Positions 49,144-60,217 of a stretch of DNA of 64,000 nt are shown here, one piece after another. The notes below the pieces were generated by a model, which saw nothing but the letters and a program-made list of their open reading frames with translations, ran no database searches and had not been told where the DNA came from. The position numbers and the translations under genes are program-made. Positions within the stretch are counted from its first letter, which is position 1. Every line of letters begins with the position of its first letter. Origin of the DNA: Chelativorans intermedius (lineage in GTDB: Bacteria > Pseudomonadota > Alphaproteobacteria > Rhizobiales > Rhizobiaceae); assembly GCF_025398255.1 (NCBI RefSeq), contig NZ_JAODNW010000007.1, forward strand, positions 62,001 through 126,000, in the 5' to 3' direction.

Positions 49144-50307
49144 TCAGCGTGCCCCGGCCCCGTCCTTCGCCGGCGGCGGTCCCACATAGCGGGCGCGCGG
49201 CCTGATGAGCGTGCCGGTCTGCGCCTGTTCGAGGGCATGGGCGAGCCAACCCACCGCGCGCCCGAGGGCGAACAGCATGAGCGGTGCATCCTCGGGCAGT
49301 CCTTGGGCCTGGCTGACCGCCGCCAGGGCGAAGTCGATGTTCGGCCGTTCTCCGAGAATTTCCTCGGCGGCCAGCATCAGGCGCCGGCACGACGGGGGAA
49401 TTTCGATGCGCTCCAGAAGGATTTTTGCCCGGATGTCCCCCTCCACATAGAGCTTGTGCCCGAAGCCCGGCACAGGCCGACCCTCCTGCAGGTAGCGGCG
49501 AAGGGCATCCTCGGGCCCCGCCGCGCGGGCCGTCTCCAGAAGCGCGGCCACCTGGGCCGGCGCGCCGCCATGCCGCGGTCCGCTCAGCGCCGACAGTCCG
49601 GCAAGCACCGCCGCGGCGAGCGGGGCGCCGGTGGATGCGGCGACGCGCACCGCGAAGGTCGAGGCGTTGAGCTCGTGGTCGGCAAGCAGAACCAGGCAGC
49701 GGCGGATGGCATCCGCCGCCTGTGGGCAGCGCCAGGCTTCGGCAACCGCCCGGTGGAGCGGACGGACCGAAAGCTCCCCCGACAGCACCGCTTCGTAGAG
49801 AAGCAGCAGGGTGTGCCCGGCTTCCCGCCGCAGGGAAGAGACGGAACGCCCGACGCTCGGCAGGCCGCCGGCCACCTGTCCCGCAAGGACACGAAAGGCC
49901 GGGGCGATGCCGCCCGCGTCCCGAGCGGCGGTTCGCCTTGCGGCCACGGGCGCCTCCGGCCACGGCGCATCCCAGAGGAGGGCCGCCGCATCCTCCACCG
50001 TCGCATGGGCGCTGAAGGCGCCGGCATCGACCCCCCGGTAGTAGAGCCTGCCGTCGACAACGGTGGAGAGCGCGGTTTCCAGAATGGGCACGCCCCAGTC
50101 GATTGTCCTGGCGGCGATGTCCGCTGCCCGGCGGGCGCCTGCCCGCGCCCGCGCGATGCGGTGGACATCTTCGCCATGATAGAGGTTGCGTCTCGGATTC
50201 TGCGGATCGGGGCGGGCCCGGATCCGGCCCCGGCTGACGCTTGCATAAAGGCTCTGCGGTTTGGTTCCCAGAATCGCGAGCGCCTCCTCGGCGGTCATCC
50301 AGCGCAT
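49144..50307 (-). CDS. Citrate synthase-like protein with N-terminal helix-turn-helix
   Basis: The 387-residue protein has two parts. Residues about 1-58 look like a MerR/excisionase-type helix-turn-helix: TAEEALAILGTKPQSLYASV, then RGRIRARPDPQNPRRNLYHG. The rest is a compact citrate synthase fold. All three catalytic positions are present: His246 in GPRHGGAP, His284 in PGFGHKLY and Asp325 in RPNIDFALAA. Similar proteins are known in sequence databases but, as far as I recall, are not characterised. It is divergent from a second citrate-synthase paralogue, with a perfect palindrome between them. It could be an enzyme, an acyl-CoA- or oxaloacetate-sensing regulator, or both. Confidence 0.85.
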   Translation of the reverse strand: MRWMTAEEALAILGTKPQSLYASVSRGRIRARPDPQNPRRNLYHGEDVHRIARARAGARRAADIAARTIDWGVPILETALSTVVDGRLYYRGVDAGAFSAHATVEDAAALLWDAPWPEAPVAARRTAARDAGGIAPAFRVLAGQVAGGLPSVGRSVSSLRREAGHTLLLLYEAVLSGELSVRPLHRAVAEAWRCPQAADAIRRCLVLLADHELNASTFAVRVAASTGAPLAAAVLAGLSALSGPRHGGAPAQVAALLETARAAGPEDALRRYLQEGRPVPGFGHKLYVEGDIRAKILLERIEIPPSCRRLMLAAEEILGERPNIDFALAAVSQAQGLPEDAPLMLFALGRAVGWLAHALEQAQTGTLIRPRARYVGPPPAKDGAGAR

Positions 50308-50318
50308 GGCTCCTCACA

Positions 50319-50335
50319 TTGATCATATTGATCAA
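50319..50335. promoter_or_regulatory. Palindromic operator between the two citrate-synthase genes
   Basis: TTGATCA-TAT-TGATCAA is a perfect 7-bp inverted repeat in the 87-bp divergent promoter region. A second, wider pair GATTGA (50336-50341) and TCAATC (50361-50366) lies next to it. The HTH domain of the adjacent minus-strand gene is the obvious candidate ligand. Confidence 0.6.
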
Positions 50336-50394
50336 GATTGACGATAGGCATCATAGGATCAATCCTTTGCCGCGGCAAACAGGAGAACACCACG

Positions 50395-51477
50395 ATGAAG
50401 ATGGACGGACTCGAAGGATTCGTTGCCGCTGAAACCGTGCTGTCGGATGTCGACGGAGAGCGGGGCCGCCTCATTATCCGTGGCATGACCCTCGACCAGA
50501 TCGCCGGGCGAAAGAGCTATGAGGAGGTGCTGGCGCTTCTCCTTCAGGGACTGGTCGACGTGCCGCAGGAGACCGCGGCGCTGCGGGAAGCCCTGGGCAG
50601 GGCGCGCCGGGCGCTTGCCGCGCATCTGCCGGCCATCGACGAGGCGCTGGCCGCCCTTGCCCCCGCGGACGCGCTGCGCGCCCTGATCGCCCGGCTTCCC
50701 GACGGCGAGGATGTGCAGACCGCGCTTCGGCTTCTGGCCGCCCCGGCGGTCTTCACGCCGGCGCTGATGCGTTTGCGCGAAGGCAAGCGCCCCATCGAAC
50801 CGGACGAAAGCCTGGGACACGCGGCGGACATGCTGCGCATGATGAACGCCACGCCTCCGAATGCCGCGCAGGCCGCGGCGCTCGACGCTTATCTGGTGAC
50901 GGTCTGCGATCACGGTCTCAACGCTTCCACCTTCGCTGCGCGCGTGGTCGCGTCCACCGGCTCGGGGCTCACCTCGGCGGTGGTTGCCGGCCTGGGCGCG
51001 CTCAAGGGGCCGCTGCACGGCGGCGCGCCCGGTCCCGTGCTCGACATGCTGGATGCCGTGGGCAGGCCGCAGGACGCGGCCTCTTGGGTCGAGCAGGCCC
51101 TGGCCGGGGGACAAAGGCTGATGGGCTTCGGCCACCGCATCTACCGGGTGCGCGATCCCAGGGCCGATGCGTTGCGCACCGCCCTCGATCGTCTGGCGCA
51201 GGTCGGGGCGGTGGACGAGAAGAGGTTGCGTCTTGCCGAAGCGGTCGAGGCGGCGGCGCTCGCCGCCCTGAGAAGGCGCAAGCCGCAACGGCGGCTAGAG
51301 ACGAATGTGGAGTTCTACACAGCACTTCTTCTGGAAGCGCTCGGCATCCCGCGCAGCGCCTTCACCTGCATCTTCGCTGCCGGGCGCGTGGGGGGATGGA
51401 TTGCCCACGCGCGCGAACAGCGCCTCTCGGGAAGGCTCATCCGGCCGCAATCCACTTATCTCGGGCCATTGCCATAG
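50395..51477 (+). CDS. Citrate synthase / methylcitrate synthase family protein
   Basis: A 360-residue protein starting at ATG 50395 after CAGGAGAA. The fold is a short citrate synthase with catalytic His208 (GPLHGGAP) and His247 (MGFGHRIYR). The catalytic Asp of the classic NVDF motif is Glu306 here ([12 protein letters not shown]), a change also recalled from Mycobacterium CitA-type enzymes. It lacks the HTH of its divergent neighbour. It may condense acetyl- or propionyl-CoA with oxaloacetate; activity should not be assumed. Confidence 0.87.
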   Translation: MKMDGLEGFVAAETVLSDVDGERGRLIIRGMTLDQIAGRKSYEEVLALLLQGLVDVPQETAALREALGRARRALAAHLPAIDEALAALAPADALRALIARLPDGEDVQTALRLLAAPAVFTPALMRLREGKRPIEPDESLGHAADMLRMMNATPPNAAQAAALDAYLVTVCDHGLNASTFAARVVASTGSGLTSAVVAGLGALKGPLHGGAPGPVLDMLDAVGRPQDAASWVEQALAGGQRLMGFGHRIYRVRDPRADALRTALDRLAQVGAVDEKRLRLAEAVEAAALAALRRRKPQRRLETNVEFYTALLLEALGIPRSAFTCIFAAGRVGGWIAHAREQRLSGRLIRPQSTYLGPLP

Positions 51478-51561
51478 CGCGCCGAGCGCAGACCGGCCGC
51501 ACCGCCCCGGATGCCTTGCCCGTGCACGCACTCCAGCATGTTGAATCAAAATCAGAAGAAA

Positions 51562-51638
<77 letters not shown>

Positions 51639-51676
51639 AGGGCCTGCGCCGCTGAGGGCGGCAGGCACGCCGCGCC

Positions 51677-51705
51677 TACATAGCCGAAGCGGGCGGCGGC
51701 ATCAA
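51677..51705 (-). promoter_or_regulatory. Promoter of tRNA-Arg
   Basis: On the minus strand TTGATG (51705-51700) and TATGTA (51682-51677) are 17 bp apart and end 38 bp before the tRNA 5' end. Confidence 0.6.
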
Positions 51706-51801
51706 CGCCGAATGCGGCATCGCCGCATGCCGGATGGCGATTGACCCCCAGGCCCCACCGTGGTCAAAACGCGGGCAGGCAAGTTCTGGGAGAATGTCGC
51801 A

Positions 51802-54003
51802 ATGAGCGATCGCATCGAAATCGAGGGGTTGAAGGTCGCCCGCAAGCTGCATGATTTCGCGGTGGAGGAGGCGCTGCCGGGAACCGGCACCGAGGCAGGG
51901 GCCTTCTGGCGGGCCCTCTCCGATATCGTGCATTCCCTTTCGCCGCGCAATCGCGCCCTGCTTGCGACGCGCAACACCCTGCAGGCGAAGATCGATGCCT
52001 GGCACCGCGAAAACGGCGCGCCACGCGACCCGGCTGCCTATGAAGCCTTCCTGCGCGAGATCGGCTATCTGCTTCCCGAAGGCCCGGATTTCGAGATCAC
52101 CACGGCCAATGTCGATCCCGAGATCGCCCAGGTGGCCGGGCCGCAGCTCGTCGTGCCGGTGATGAACGCCCGCTATGCGCTGAATGCCGCCAATGCCCGC
52201 TGGGGCTCGCTCTACGATGCACTCTACGGCACCGATGCCATTTCCGAGGCGGACGGCGCGGAGCGTGGCGGCGGCTACAATCCGAAACGCGGCAAGAAGG
52301 TGATCGCCTGGGCGCGCGACTTCCTCGACGAGAGTGCCCCGCTCGCCGGCGCCCGCTGGCGCGAGGCGACCGGCCTTGCGGTGGACGGAGAGAGGCTCCT
52401 GGTGGCCACCGGCGCAGGCACGGTGGGGCTGAAGGAGCCCGCCCAGTTCGTCGCCTATGACGGGGAGGCGGCGCGGCCGCGCGAGGTGATGCTTGCCCGC
52501 CACGGCCTGCACATCCGCCTCGTCATCGACCGAGAGCACCCCATCGGCAGGACGGACAGGGCCGGCATTGCCGACGTCATTCTGGAATCGGCCATGACCA
52601 CCATCATGGATTGCGAGGATTCGGTCGCCGCGGTGGACGCGGAGGACAAGGTCGTCGTCTATCGCAACTGGCTCGGCCTGATGAAGGGCGATCTGACCGC
52701 CACCTTCGAGAAGGGCGGCAAGACGATTGAGCGCAGGCTCAACGAGGACGTGGCACTTGCCGCCGCCGGCGGCGGCACCTATCGCCTGCCCGGCCGCGCG
52801 CTGATGCTGGTTCGCAATGTCGGCCATCTGATGAGCAGCCCGGCCATCCTCGACCGCGACGGCAACGAGGTGCCCGAAGGCATCATGGATGCCATGTTTA
52901 CCGCCATGATCGCGCTGCACGACATCGGCCCGCAGGGCCGGCGCATGAACAGCCGCGCCGGCTCCCTGTATGTCGTGAAGCCGAAGATGCACGGACCGGA
53001 GGAGGTGGCCTTTGCCGTGGAGCTGTTCGCCCGCGTGGAAAAGGCCCTGGGCCTGCCCGCCGACACCATCAAGATGGGCATCATGGACGAGGAGCGGCGC
53101 ACCACGGTCAATCTCAAGGAGTGCATCCGCGCCGCCGCTTCCCGTGTCGTCTTCATCAACACCGGCTTTCTTGACCGCACGGGCGACGAGATCCACACCT
53201 CCATGGAGGCGGGGCCCATGATCCGCAAGGGCGACATGAAGGAAGCCGCCTGGATCCGGGCCTATGAGGACTGGAATGTCGATATCGGCCTTGCCTGCGG
53301 CCTGTCGGGCCGGGCGCAGATCGGCAAGGGCATGTGGGCGATGCCCGATATGATGGCCGCCATGCTGGACAGCAAGATCGGCCACCCGAGGGCCGGTGCC
53401 AACACCGCCTGGGTGCCCTCGCCCACCGCCGCCACCCTGCACGCCACGCACTATCACAAGGTGGATGTGAAGGCCGTGCAGGAAAGCCTGAAGAAGCGGC
53501 CGCGCGCGAAGCTTTCCGACATTCTCTCGGTGCCCGTCGCGGAGCGGCCCAACTGGACGCCGGAAGAGATCCAGCGCGAGCTCGACAACAACGCGCAAGG
53601 CATCCTCGGCTATGTGGTGCGCTGGGTGGATCAGGGCGTGGGCTGCTCCAAGGTGCCGGACATCAACGATGTCGGCCTGATGGAAGACCGCGCGACGCTG
53701 CGCATCTCCTCCCAGCACATCGCCAACTGGCTGCATCACGGCGTGGTAACGCGCGAACAGGTGATGGAGACGATGAAGCGCATGGCCGAGGTGGTGGACC
53801 GGCAGAATGCCGGCGATCCCGCCTATGAGCCGATGGCCCCCGATTTCGAGGGTTCCATCGCCTTCCAGGCGGCCTGCGACCTCGTCTTCAAGGGGCGGGA
53901 GCAGCCCAATGGCTATACAGAGCCGGTCCTGCATGCCCGGCGGCTGGAGAAGAAGGCGAGGGACAGGGCCCGTGCCGAAGCGGAAAGTGCTGCGGCGCGA
54001 TGA
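51802..54003 (+). CDS. glcB: Malate synthase G
   Basis: GlcB condenses glyoxylate with acetyl-CoA to malate, completing the glyoxylate bypass or glycolate use. The start ATG at 51802 ([19 protein letters not shown]) follows GGGAGA; the size of 733 residues fits isoform G. Signatures: [18 protein letters not shown], the catalytic-loop stretch [38 protein letters not shown] and [20 protein letters not shown]. Isocitrate lyase is not in the window. Confidence 0.97.
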   Translation: MSDRIEIEGLKVARKLHDFAVEEALPGTGTEAGAFWRALSDIVHSLSPRNRALLATRNTLQAKIDAWHRENGAPRDPAAYEAFLREIGYLLPEGPDFEITTANVDPEIAQVAGPQLVVPVMNARYALNAANARWGSLYDALYGTDAISEADGAERGGGYNPKRGKKVIAWARDFLDESAPLAGARWREATGLAVDGERLLVATGAGTVGLKEPAQFVAYDGEAARPREVMLARHGLHIRLVIDREHPIGRTDRAGIADVILESAMTTIMDCEDSVAAVDAEDKVVVYRNWLGLMKGDLTATFEKGGKTIERRLNEDVALAAAGGGTYRLPGRALMLVRNVGHLMSSPAILDRDGNEVPEGIMDAMFTAMIALHDIGPQGRRMNSRAGSLYVVKPKMHGPEEVAFAVELFARVEKALGLPADTIKMGIMDEERRTTVNLKECIRAAASRVVFINTGFLDRTGDEIHTSMEAGPMIRKGDMKEAAWIRAYEDWNVDIGLACGLSGRAQIGKGMWAMPDMMAAMLDSKIGHPRAGANTAWVPSPTAATLHATHYHKVDVKAVQESLKKRPRAKLSDILSVPVAERPNWTPEEIQRELDNNAQGILGYVVRWVDQGVGCSKVPDINDVGLMEDRATLRISSQHIANWLHHGVVTREQVMETMKRMAEVVDRQNAGDPAYEPMAPDFEGSIAFQAACDLVFKGREQPNGYTEPVLHARRLEKKARDRARAEAESAAAR

Positions 54004-54036
54004 CGGCCCTGCGCCGAGGGTGAGCGCGCGACAGCC

Positions 54037-54714
54037 ATGAACATCCTTGCCATCGACACGGCTGCAGCCCTGTGCGCGGCTTGCGTCCTCGATTCCACCC
54101 AAGGCGTGGAGAAGGGCCGCGCCGTGCGCGATCTCGGCAAGGGCCATGCCGAGCATGTGATGGCCGTCGTCGCCGAGGCCCTGGAAGGCGCTGGTCTTGC
54201 CTATCGGGATCTCGATGCCGTCGCCGTCTGCGTCGGTCCCGGCTCCTTCACCGGGGTGCGCGTCGGCGTGGCGGCGGCGCGCGGCCTGGCGCTGGCCCTG
54301 CGGGTTCCCGCCATCGGCATCACCACGCTGGAGGCGCTCGCCGCCGAGGCCCGCGATGCCTTCCCTGGCCGTCCGGTGCTCGTCGTGACGGGCAATCGGC
54401 CCGACAGTCTCCATATGGCCCGTTTCGATGCCGCCGGCGGTCTGGTCGAGGGGCCGGCGCTGGCCCCGATTGCCACGATTGCGGAAGGCGCCCGTGCCGA
54501 TCGTCCGGTTCTGGCCGGCAATGCCGCGCCGCTGGTCGTCGAAGCCGCCGGCCAGGGCTTCGACATGGCAGCCCTGGCGGCGACGGCCGACATCGCCCGC
54601 TATGCGCGCCTGGCCGCTGCGCGCCGGCCCGGCGACAGGCCAAGGCCGCTCTATCTGCGCGCTGCGGATGCCAGGCCGCAGGATGCCTTCGCCCTGCCGC
54701 TGAAGGACGGATGA
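54037..54714 (+). CDS. tsaB: tRNA threonylcarbamoyladenosine biosynthesis protein TsaB
   Basis: TsaB is the non-catalytic partner of TsaD in forming t6A37 of ANN-decoding tRNAs. The 225-residue ASKHA-fold protein has the N terminus MNILAIDTAAALCAACVLD, and LGKGHAEHVMAVVAEAL and VGPGSFTGVRVGVAAARGLA are conserved. It overlaps rimI by ATGA, the usual pairing. Confidence 0.94.
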   Translation: MNILAIDTAAALCAACVLDSTQGVEKGRAVRDLGKGHAEHVMAVVAEALEGAGLAYRDLDAVAVCVGPGSFTGVRVGVAAARGLALALRVPAIGITTLEALAAEARDAFPGRPVLVVTGNRPDSLHMARFDAAGGLVEGPALAPIATIAEGARADRPVLAGNAAPLVVEAAGQGFDMAALAATADIARYARLAAARRPGDRPRPLYLRAADARPQDAFALPLKDG

Positions 54715-55208
54715 TGGCGCTTCCCTTTGCCCGCTTGAGACGCAGGGATTTCACCGTGCGTCCGCTCGACGAGGCGGACGGCGAGGCGCTGGCCGCGCTG
54801 CACCGGCAGGCCTTTGCCCGTCCCTGGACGGCCGACGAGTTCGCCGCGCTTCTGGCCCAGGACGCCGTCTTTGGCTTTGCGGCGGTGGAGGTGGGAGCGC
54901 GCGACGAGGCGCCCGCCGGTTTCGTGCTTGCCAGGCAGGCGGCGGGCGAAGCTGAGATCCTCACCATCGCCGTTTCCCGGCAGCATCGCCGCCGCGGGCT
55001 TGGCCGTCTGCTCATGGATGCGGTGCTGCGCCGGCTGTATGCCGAGCGCGTCGGGTCGCTGTTTCTGGAGGTGGATGAAAACAACGAGCCGGCGCTCGCG
55101 CTTTATCGCCGGCTGGGCTTCCGCGAGGTGGGCCGGCGCCCGGACTACTACGAGAACAAGGCGAGAGGCCGTACCAACGCCCTCGTCATGCGCCGCGATC
55201 TGGGCTAG
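54711..55208 (+). CDS. rimI: Ribosomal protein S18-alanine N-acetyltransferase
   Basis: A GNAT acetyltransferase of 165 residues. The acetyl-CoA loop is QHRRRGLGRLL (Q/R-x-x-G-x-G), and the C-terminal catalytic stretch is ENNEPALALYRRLGFREVGRRPDYY. It acetylates the N terminus of S18. The start overlaps the tsaB stop; ATG 54711 and 54714 are both possible. Confidence 0.92.
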   Translation: MMALPFARLRRRDFTVRPLDEADGEALAALHRQAFARPWTADEFAALLAQDAVFGFAAVEVGARDEAPAGFVLARQAAGEAEILTIAVSRQHRRRGLGRLLMDAVLRRLYAERVGSLFLEVDENNEPALALYRRLGFREVGRRPDYYENKARGRTNALVMRRDLG

Positions 55209-55216
55209 AGACCGTC

Positions 55217-56062
55217 ATGCGCCCGCGCACCGTCCTTTCGACGCTCCGCCTCCTTGCCGCCCTCCTGCCGGTGGCGCTGTGGACGCCGCCCATGATGCTC
55301 GCCCAGGCGCTGGCGATACGCACCGGCTGGTGGAGCGACCGGGTGATACCGCGACTGTGGCACAGGCTCGCCCTCCGGGTTCTCGGCATTCGCGTGCGCG
55401 TGCACGGCCGGATGGCCACGCAACGCCCCCTGCTGATTGCCGCGAACCATGTTTCCTGGACCGACATCATGGTGCTGGGATCGCTGGACGGCATGCACTT
55501 CATCGCCAAGGCCGAGGTGCGCGACTGGCCCGTGGCGGGCAGTTTCGCGCGGCTGCAGCGCTCCGTGTTCGTCGAGCGGGAGCGCCGCCGCGCTTCTCCC
55601 CTGCAGGCGCGCGAGATCGCCGGGCGCCTTGCCGACGGCGACCCCATGGTGCTGTTTGCAGAAGGCACCACCGGGGAGGGAAGCCGCGTCCAGCCCTTCA
55701 AGTCGACGCTGTTCGGGGCGGCCCAGCAGGCGCTTGTGGGAAGCGGCGGCGAGCGGGTGCTGGTGCAGCCGGTGGCCATAGCCTATATGCGCCGCAACGG
55801 CCTGCCGCTCGACCGGCGCGAGCGCTCGCAGATCGCCTGGATCGGCCAGACCGCGCTTCTTCCGCATCTCAGGATGCTGCTCGACGCGGGCAGGATGGAG
55901 GTCGACGTGCATTTTGGAGAGCCGATCCCATTTTGTGCCAATTCGGACCGTAAGGCGGTGGCGCGCGCTGCCGAAGGCGAGGTGCGGCGAATGCTCGTGG
56001 CCGCCCTGCGCGGTCGTGAGACGCAAAAGGCGCGCGACAGCGAAAAACCGTCTGTTTTTTGA
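55217..56062 (+). CDS. plsC: 1-acyl-sn-glycerol-3-phosphate acyltransferase (PlsC family)
   Basis: A 281-residue membrane-associated acyltransferase with the H-x4-D catalytic motif NHVSWTD (His78, Asp83) and the glycerol-phosphate site LFAEGTTGEGSRVQPFKSTL. An N-terminal hydrophobic helix anchors it. It makes phosphatidic acid; in some rhizobia a similar enzyme (OlsA) makes ornithine lipids, so the acceptor is not certain. Confidence 0.88.
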   Translation: MRPRTVLSTLRLLAALLPVALWTPPMMLAQALAIRTGWWSDRVIPRLWHRLALRVLGIRVRVHGRMATQRPLLIAANHVSWTDIMVLGSLDGMHFIAKAEVRDWPVAGSFARLQRSVFVERERRRASPLQAREIAGRLADGDPMVLFAEGTTGEGSRVQPFKSTLFGAAQQALVGSGGERVLVQPVAIAYMRRNGLPLDRRERSQIAWIGQTALLPHLRMLLDAGRMEVDVHFGEPIPFCANSDRKAVARAAEGEVRRMLVAALRGRETQKARDSEKPSVF

Positions 56063-56087
56063 CACGCAAAAACGTTAGGAAACCGGC

Positions 56088-57547
<1,460 letters not shown>

Positions 57548-57551
<4 letters not shown>

Positions 57552-58594
57552 CGGCTGGCCCGCGGTTGAAGAGCACGCCCGCCGGGGCGTCCGACATGGC
57601 GCACATTGTGCTGACCTTCGACAACAACAAGCTTGCCGGCGTACTGTACGGCCCGTTCGACGAGAATCTGGCGCGCATCGAGCAGAAGCTCGGTGTGGAC
57701 ATCCACTCCAAGGGCAACCAGCTCGCCATCAAGGGGGAGCCGCTGGCCGCCGAGCAGGCACGCCGGGCCCTCGACTATCTTTACGAGCTCGTGCAGGGCG
57801 GAACGGAACTCTCCGCCTCGGAGGTGGACGGCGCGCTGCGGCTCGCCCAGGCAGCAGACGATCAGTTGAGCCTGCCCACCATGGAAGGCAAGGGAAAGCT
57901 CGCTGCCGCCCAGATTTCCACGCGCAAGCGCACCGTCTATGCCCGCTCGCCCAACCAGGATGCCTATATGCGCGCGCTGGAACGGGCCGAGCTTGTGTTC
58001 GGCATCGGTCCGGCGGGCACGGGTAAGACGTTCCTTGCCGTCGCCTATGCCGCCATGCTGCTGGAGCGCGGGATGGTGGACCGCATCGTGCTCTCGCGTC
58101 CGGCGGTGGAGGCGGGCGAGCGGCTGGGCTTCCTGCCGGGTGACATGCGCGAGAAGGTGGATCCCTATCTGAGGCCCCTCTACGACGCGCTCTACGACAT
58201 GATGCCGGCCGACAAGGTGGAGCGTGCGCTGGCCGCCGATGTCATCGAGATCGCGCCACTCGCCTTCATGCGCGGGCGCACGCTCAACAACGCGGTGGTG
58301 ATCCTCGACGAGGCGCAGAACACCACGCCCATGCAGATGAAGATGTTCCTGACGCGCCTCGGCGAGAACGGCCGCATGATCGTGACAGGCGATCCCAGCC
58401 AGATCGACCTGCCGCCGAACACGCGTTCGGGCCTGGTGGAGGCGCTGCAGGTGCTTCGGGATGTGGAAGGCATCGTCACCGTCCGCTTCACGGAGAAGGA
58501 TGTGGTGCGCCATCCGCTGGTCGCCGCCATCGTCGATGCCTACGATCGCAAGGGCACGGGCGGAACCGCCCCGACCCCTCGAAAAGATGGCTGA
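57548..58594 (+). CDS. phoH: PhoH family ATPase
   Basis: A 348-residue P-loop protein with an N-terminal KH-like part ([20 protein letters not shown]), Walker [18 protein letters not shown] (about residue 155), Walker [20 protein letters not shown] and the motif GDPSQIDLP. It is often called PhoH-like and is linked to YbeY in RNA metabolism. A TTG start at 57548 is chosen: GGGGGAGGAA lies just upstream and the TTGA overlap couples it to miaB. An ATG at 57596 is the alternative. Confidence 0.92.
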
Positions 58595-59075
58595 CCGGCC
58601 GCCCCCATTCCCCTTCCTTCTCGAAGTCAGCATCGAGGCGGAAGGCTGGCCATCGCACGCCACCCTGCAGGCGCTGGCGCAGCGCGCGGTTGGGGCCGCC
58701 GCCGCCGAGGCGGGCGTCGAAGGCGGGCAGGCGATCGGCATCCTGTTTGCCGACGACGAGGCGATCCGTTCCCTCAATGCCCGCTTTCGCGGCAAGGACA
58801 AGCCGACCAATGTGCTTTCCTTCCCGGCACCGCCTGGTGCGCAGCCGCCCGGCGAGCCGCCGCATCTGGGCGACATCGCCCTTGCGCGCCAGACGGTCGA
58901 ACGCGAGGCCGCCGCCGAAGGCAAGGCATTCGAGCACCATCTCGTTCACCTGATCGTTCACGGTTTCCTGCATCTGGCAGGCTACGATCACGAAACGGAT
59001 GAAGAGGCCGAGGAGATGGAGAGTCTGGAGCGGCGTATCCTGAAAGGTCTTGCCATTGGCGATCCCTACGCCTAA
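58587..59075 (+). CDS. ybeY: Endoribonuclease YbeY (16S rRNA 3'-end maturation)
   Basis: A 162-residue zinc metalloprotein with H-x3-H-x5-H in LIVHGFLHLAGYDHETDEEA and the conserved FRGKDKPTNVLSFPAP. The ATG at 58587 overlaps phoH by 8 bp. YbeY processes the 16S 3' end and supports ribosome quality control. Confidence 0.95.
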   Translation: MADRPPPFPFLLEVSIEAEGWPSHATLQALAQRAVGAAAAEAGVEGGQAIGILFADDEAIRSLNARFRGKDKPTNVLSFPAPPGAQPPGEPPHLGDIALARQTVEREAAAEGKAFEHHLVHLIVHGFLHLAGYDHETDEEAEEMESLERRILKGLAIGDPYA

Positions 59076-59102
59076 CTGTTGGGCATCAACGACTGAAAGA
59101 CG

Positions 59103-60164
59103 ATGAGCGATATATCCATGACCGCCGCCGACCGCGTGCCGGACGGCGAGGGCAGTGCTCCCGCGGAGGGAGAGGAGGGGTCGAGTCGACCGCCTCCAGA
59201 GGCCCAGAAAAGACCTTCCCTTCTTCGCAGGCTGGCGGCCTTCTTCGGGTTGCGCAACGGCTCGGCGCTTCACGACGACATCGCCGAGGTGCTGCACGAG
59301 CACACGCCCGATGCAACGCCCTTCTCGCCCGGCGAGCGGGCGATGCTGCAGAACATCCTGCGTCTGCGCAAGCTGCGCGTCGAGGATGTGATGGTGCCGC
59401 GCGCCGAGATCGACGCCGTCGAGCTTTCCACGACGCTGGGCGAGCTTCTCAACATTTTCGAGCGGGGCGCGCATTCGCGCATGCCGGTCTACGCCGAATC
59501 GCTCGACGATCCGCGCGGCATGGTGCATATCCGCGACGTGGTGGCACACCTCATCCGCTCGTCGCGCCAGAAGAAGCCGCGCGGGACGCGCAAGAACGCT
59601 CCCGACCAGCCCCTCCAGCTCGGCAGTGTCGACCTTGGCCGCACGATCGAGGAGCTCAACATCATGCGGCCGCTTCTGTTCGTTCCGCCTTCCATGCTCG
59701 CTTCCGACCTGATGGCGCGCATGCAGGCCGGCCGCACACAGATGGCGCTGGTGATCGACGAGTATGGCGGTACGGACGGCCTCGTCTCGCTGGAGGACAT
59801 CGTCGAGATGGTCATCGGCGACATCGAGGACGAGCATGACGAGGACGAGCCGATGATCGAAAAGCGCGGCGATGGCATCTTCGTCGTCGATGCGCGCGCC
59901 GAGATCGAGGATGTGGCCGAGGTGATCGGCGATGGTTTCGGCGCCGGCGAGCACGCCGAGGATGTGGACACCATCGGCGGCATGATCTTCAATACCCTCG
60001 GCCGCGTGCCGGCGCGTGGCGAGGTGGTGCAGGCGATTCCCGGCTTCGAGTTCCACGTGCTCGACGCCGATCCGCGCCGCGTGAAACGCGTGCGCATCGT
60101 GCGCGGACGCTCCGCGGAGCGCCGCCGCCGCCATCCGGTCTCGGTGCCGCAGGCGGAGAATTAG
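59103..60164 (+). CDS. CorC/TlyC-type CBS-domain protein
   Basis: A 353-residue soluble protein with two CBS domains (VEDVMVPRAEIDAVELSTTL and the region around SMLASDLMARMQAGRTQMAL), the stretch VIDEYGGTDGLVSLEDIVE, and a C-terminal CorC_HlyC domain (LGRVPARGEVVQAIPGFEF). No DUF21 membrane part is present. It is often annotated hemolysin C or CorC and is linked to Mg/Co efflux. Last gene of the operon; lnt, which often follows, is absent. Confidence 0.9.
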   Translation: MSDISMTAADRVPDGEGSAPAEGEEGSSRPPPEAQKRPSLLRRLAAFFGLRNGSALHDDIAEVLHEHTPDATPFSPGERAMLQNILRLRKLRVEDVMVPRAEIDAVELSTTLGELLNIFERGAHSRMPVYAESLDDPRGMVHIRDVVAHLIRSSRQKKPRGTRKNAPDQPLQLGSVDLGRTIEELNIMRPLLFVPPSMLASDLMARMQAGRTQMALVIDEYGGTDGLVSLEDIVEMVIGDIEDEHDEDEPMIEKRGDGIFVVDARAEIEDVAEVIGDGFGAGEHAEDVDTIGGMIFNTLGRVPARGEVVQAIPGFEFHVLDADPRRVKRVRIVRGRSAERRRRHPVSVPQAEN

Positions 60165-60217
60165 GCTGCCGGGCGAAAGGAGAACCGCCGAGGGATGCCC
60201 GCGCGCCCTCCGCGATA

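Noticed and set aside
51712-51728. ATGCGGC-ATC-GCCGCAT dyad between tRNA-Arg and glcB
   Set aside because: A perfect but short GC dyad upstream of the tRNA promoter; no link to either gene's promoter can be shown.
51676-54414. Open frame of over 900 codons opposite glcB and tsaB
   Set aside because: Shadow of malate synthase G codons; no recognisable motif and it crosses two real genes.
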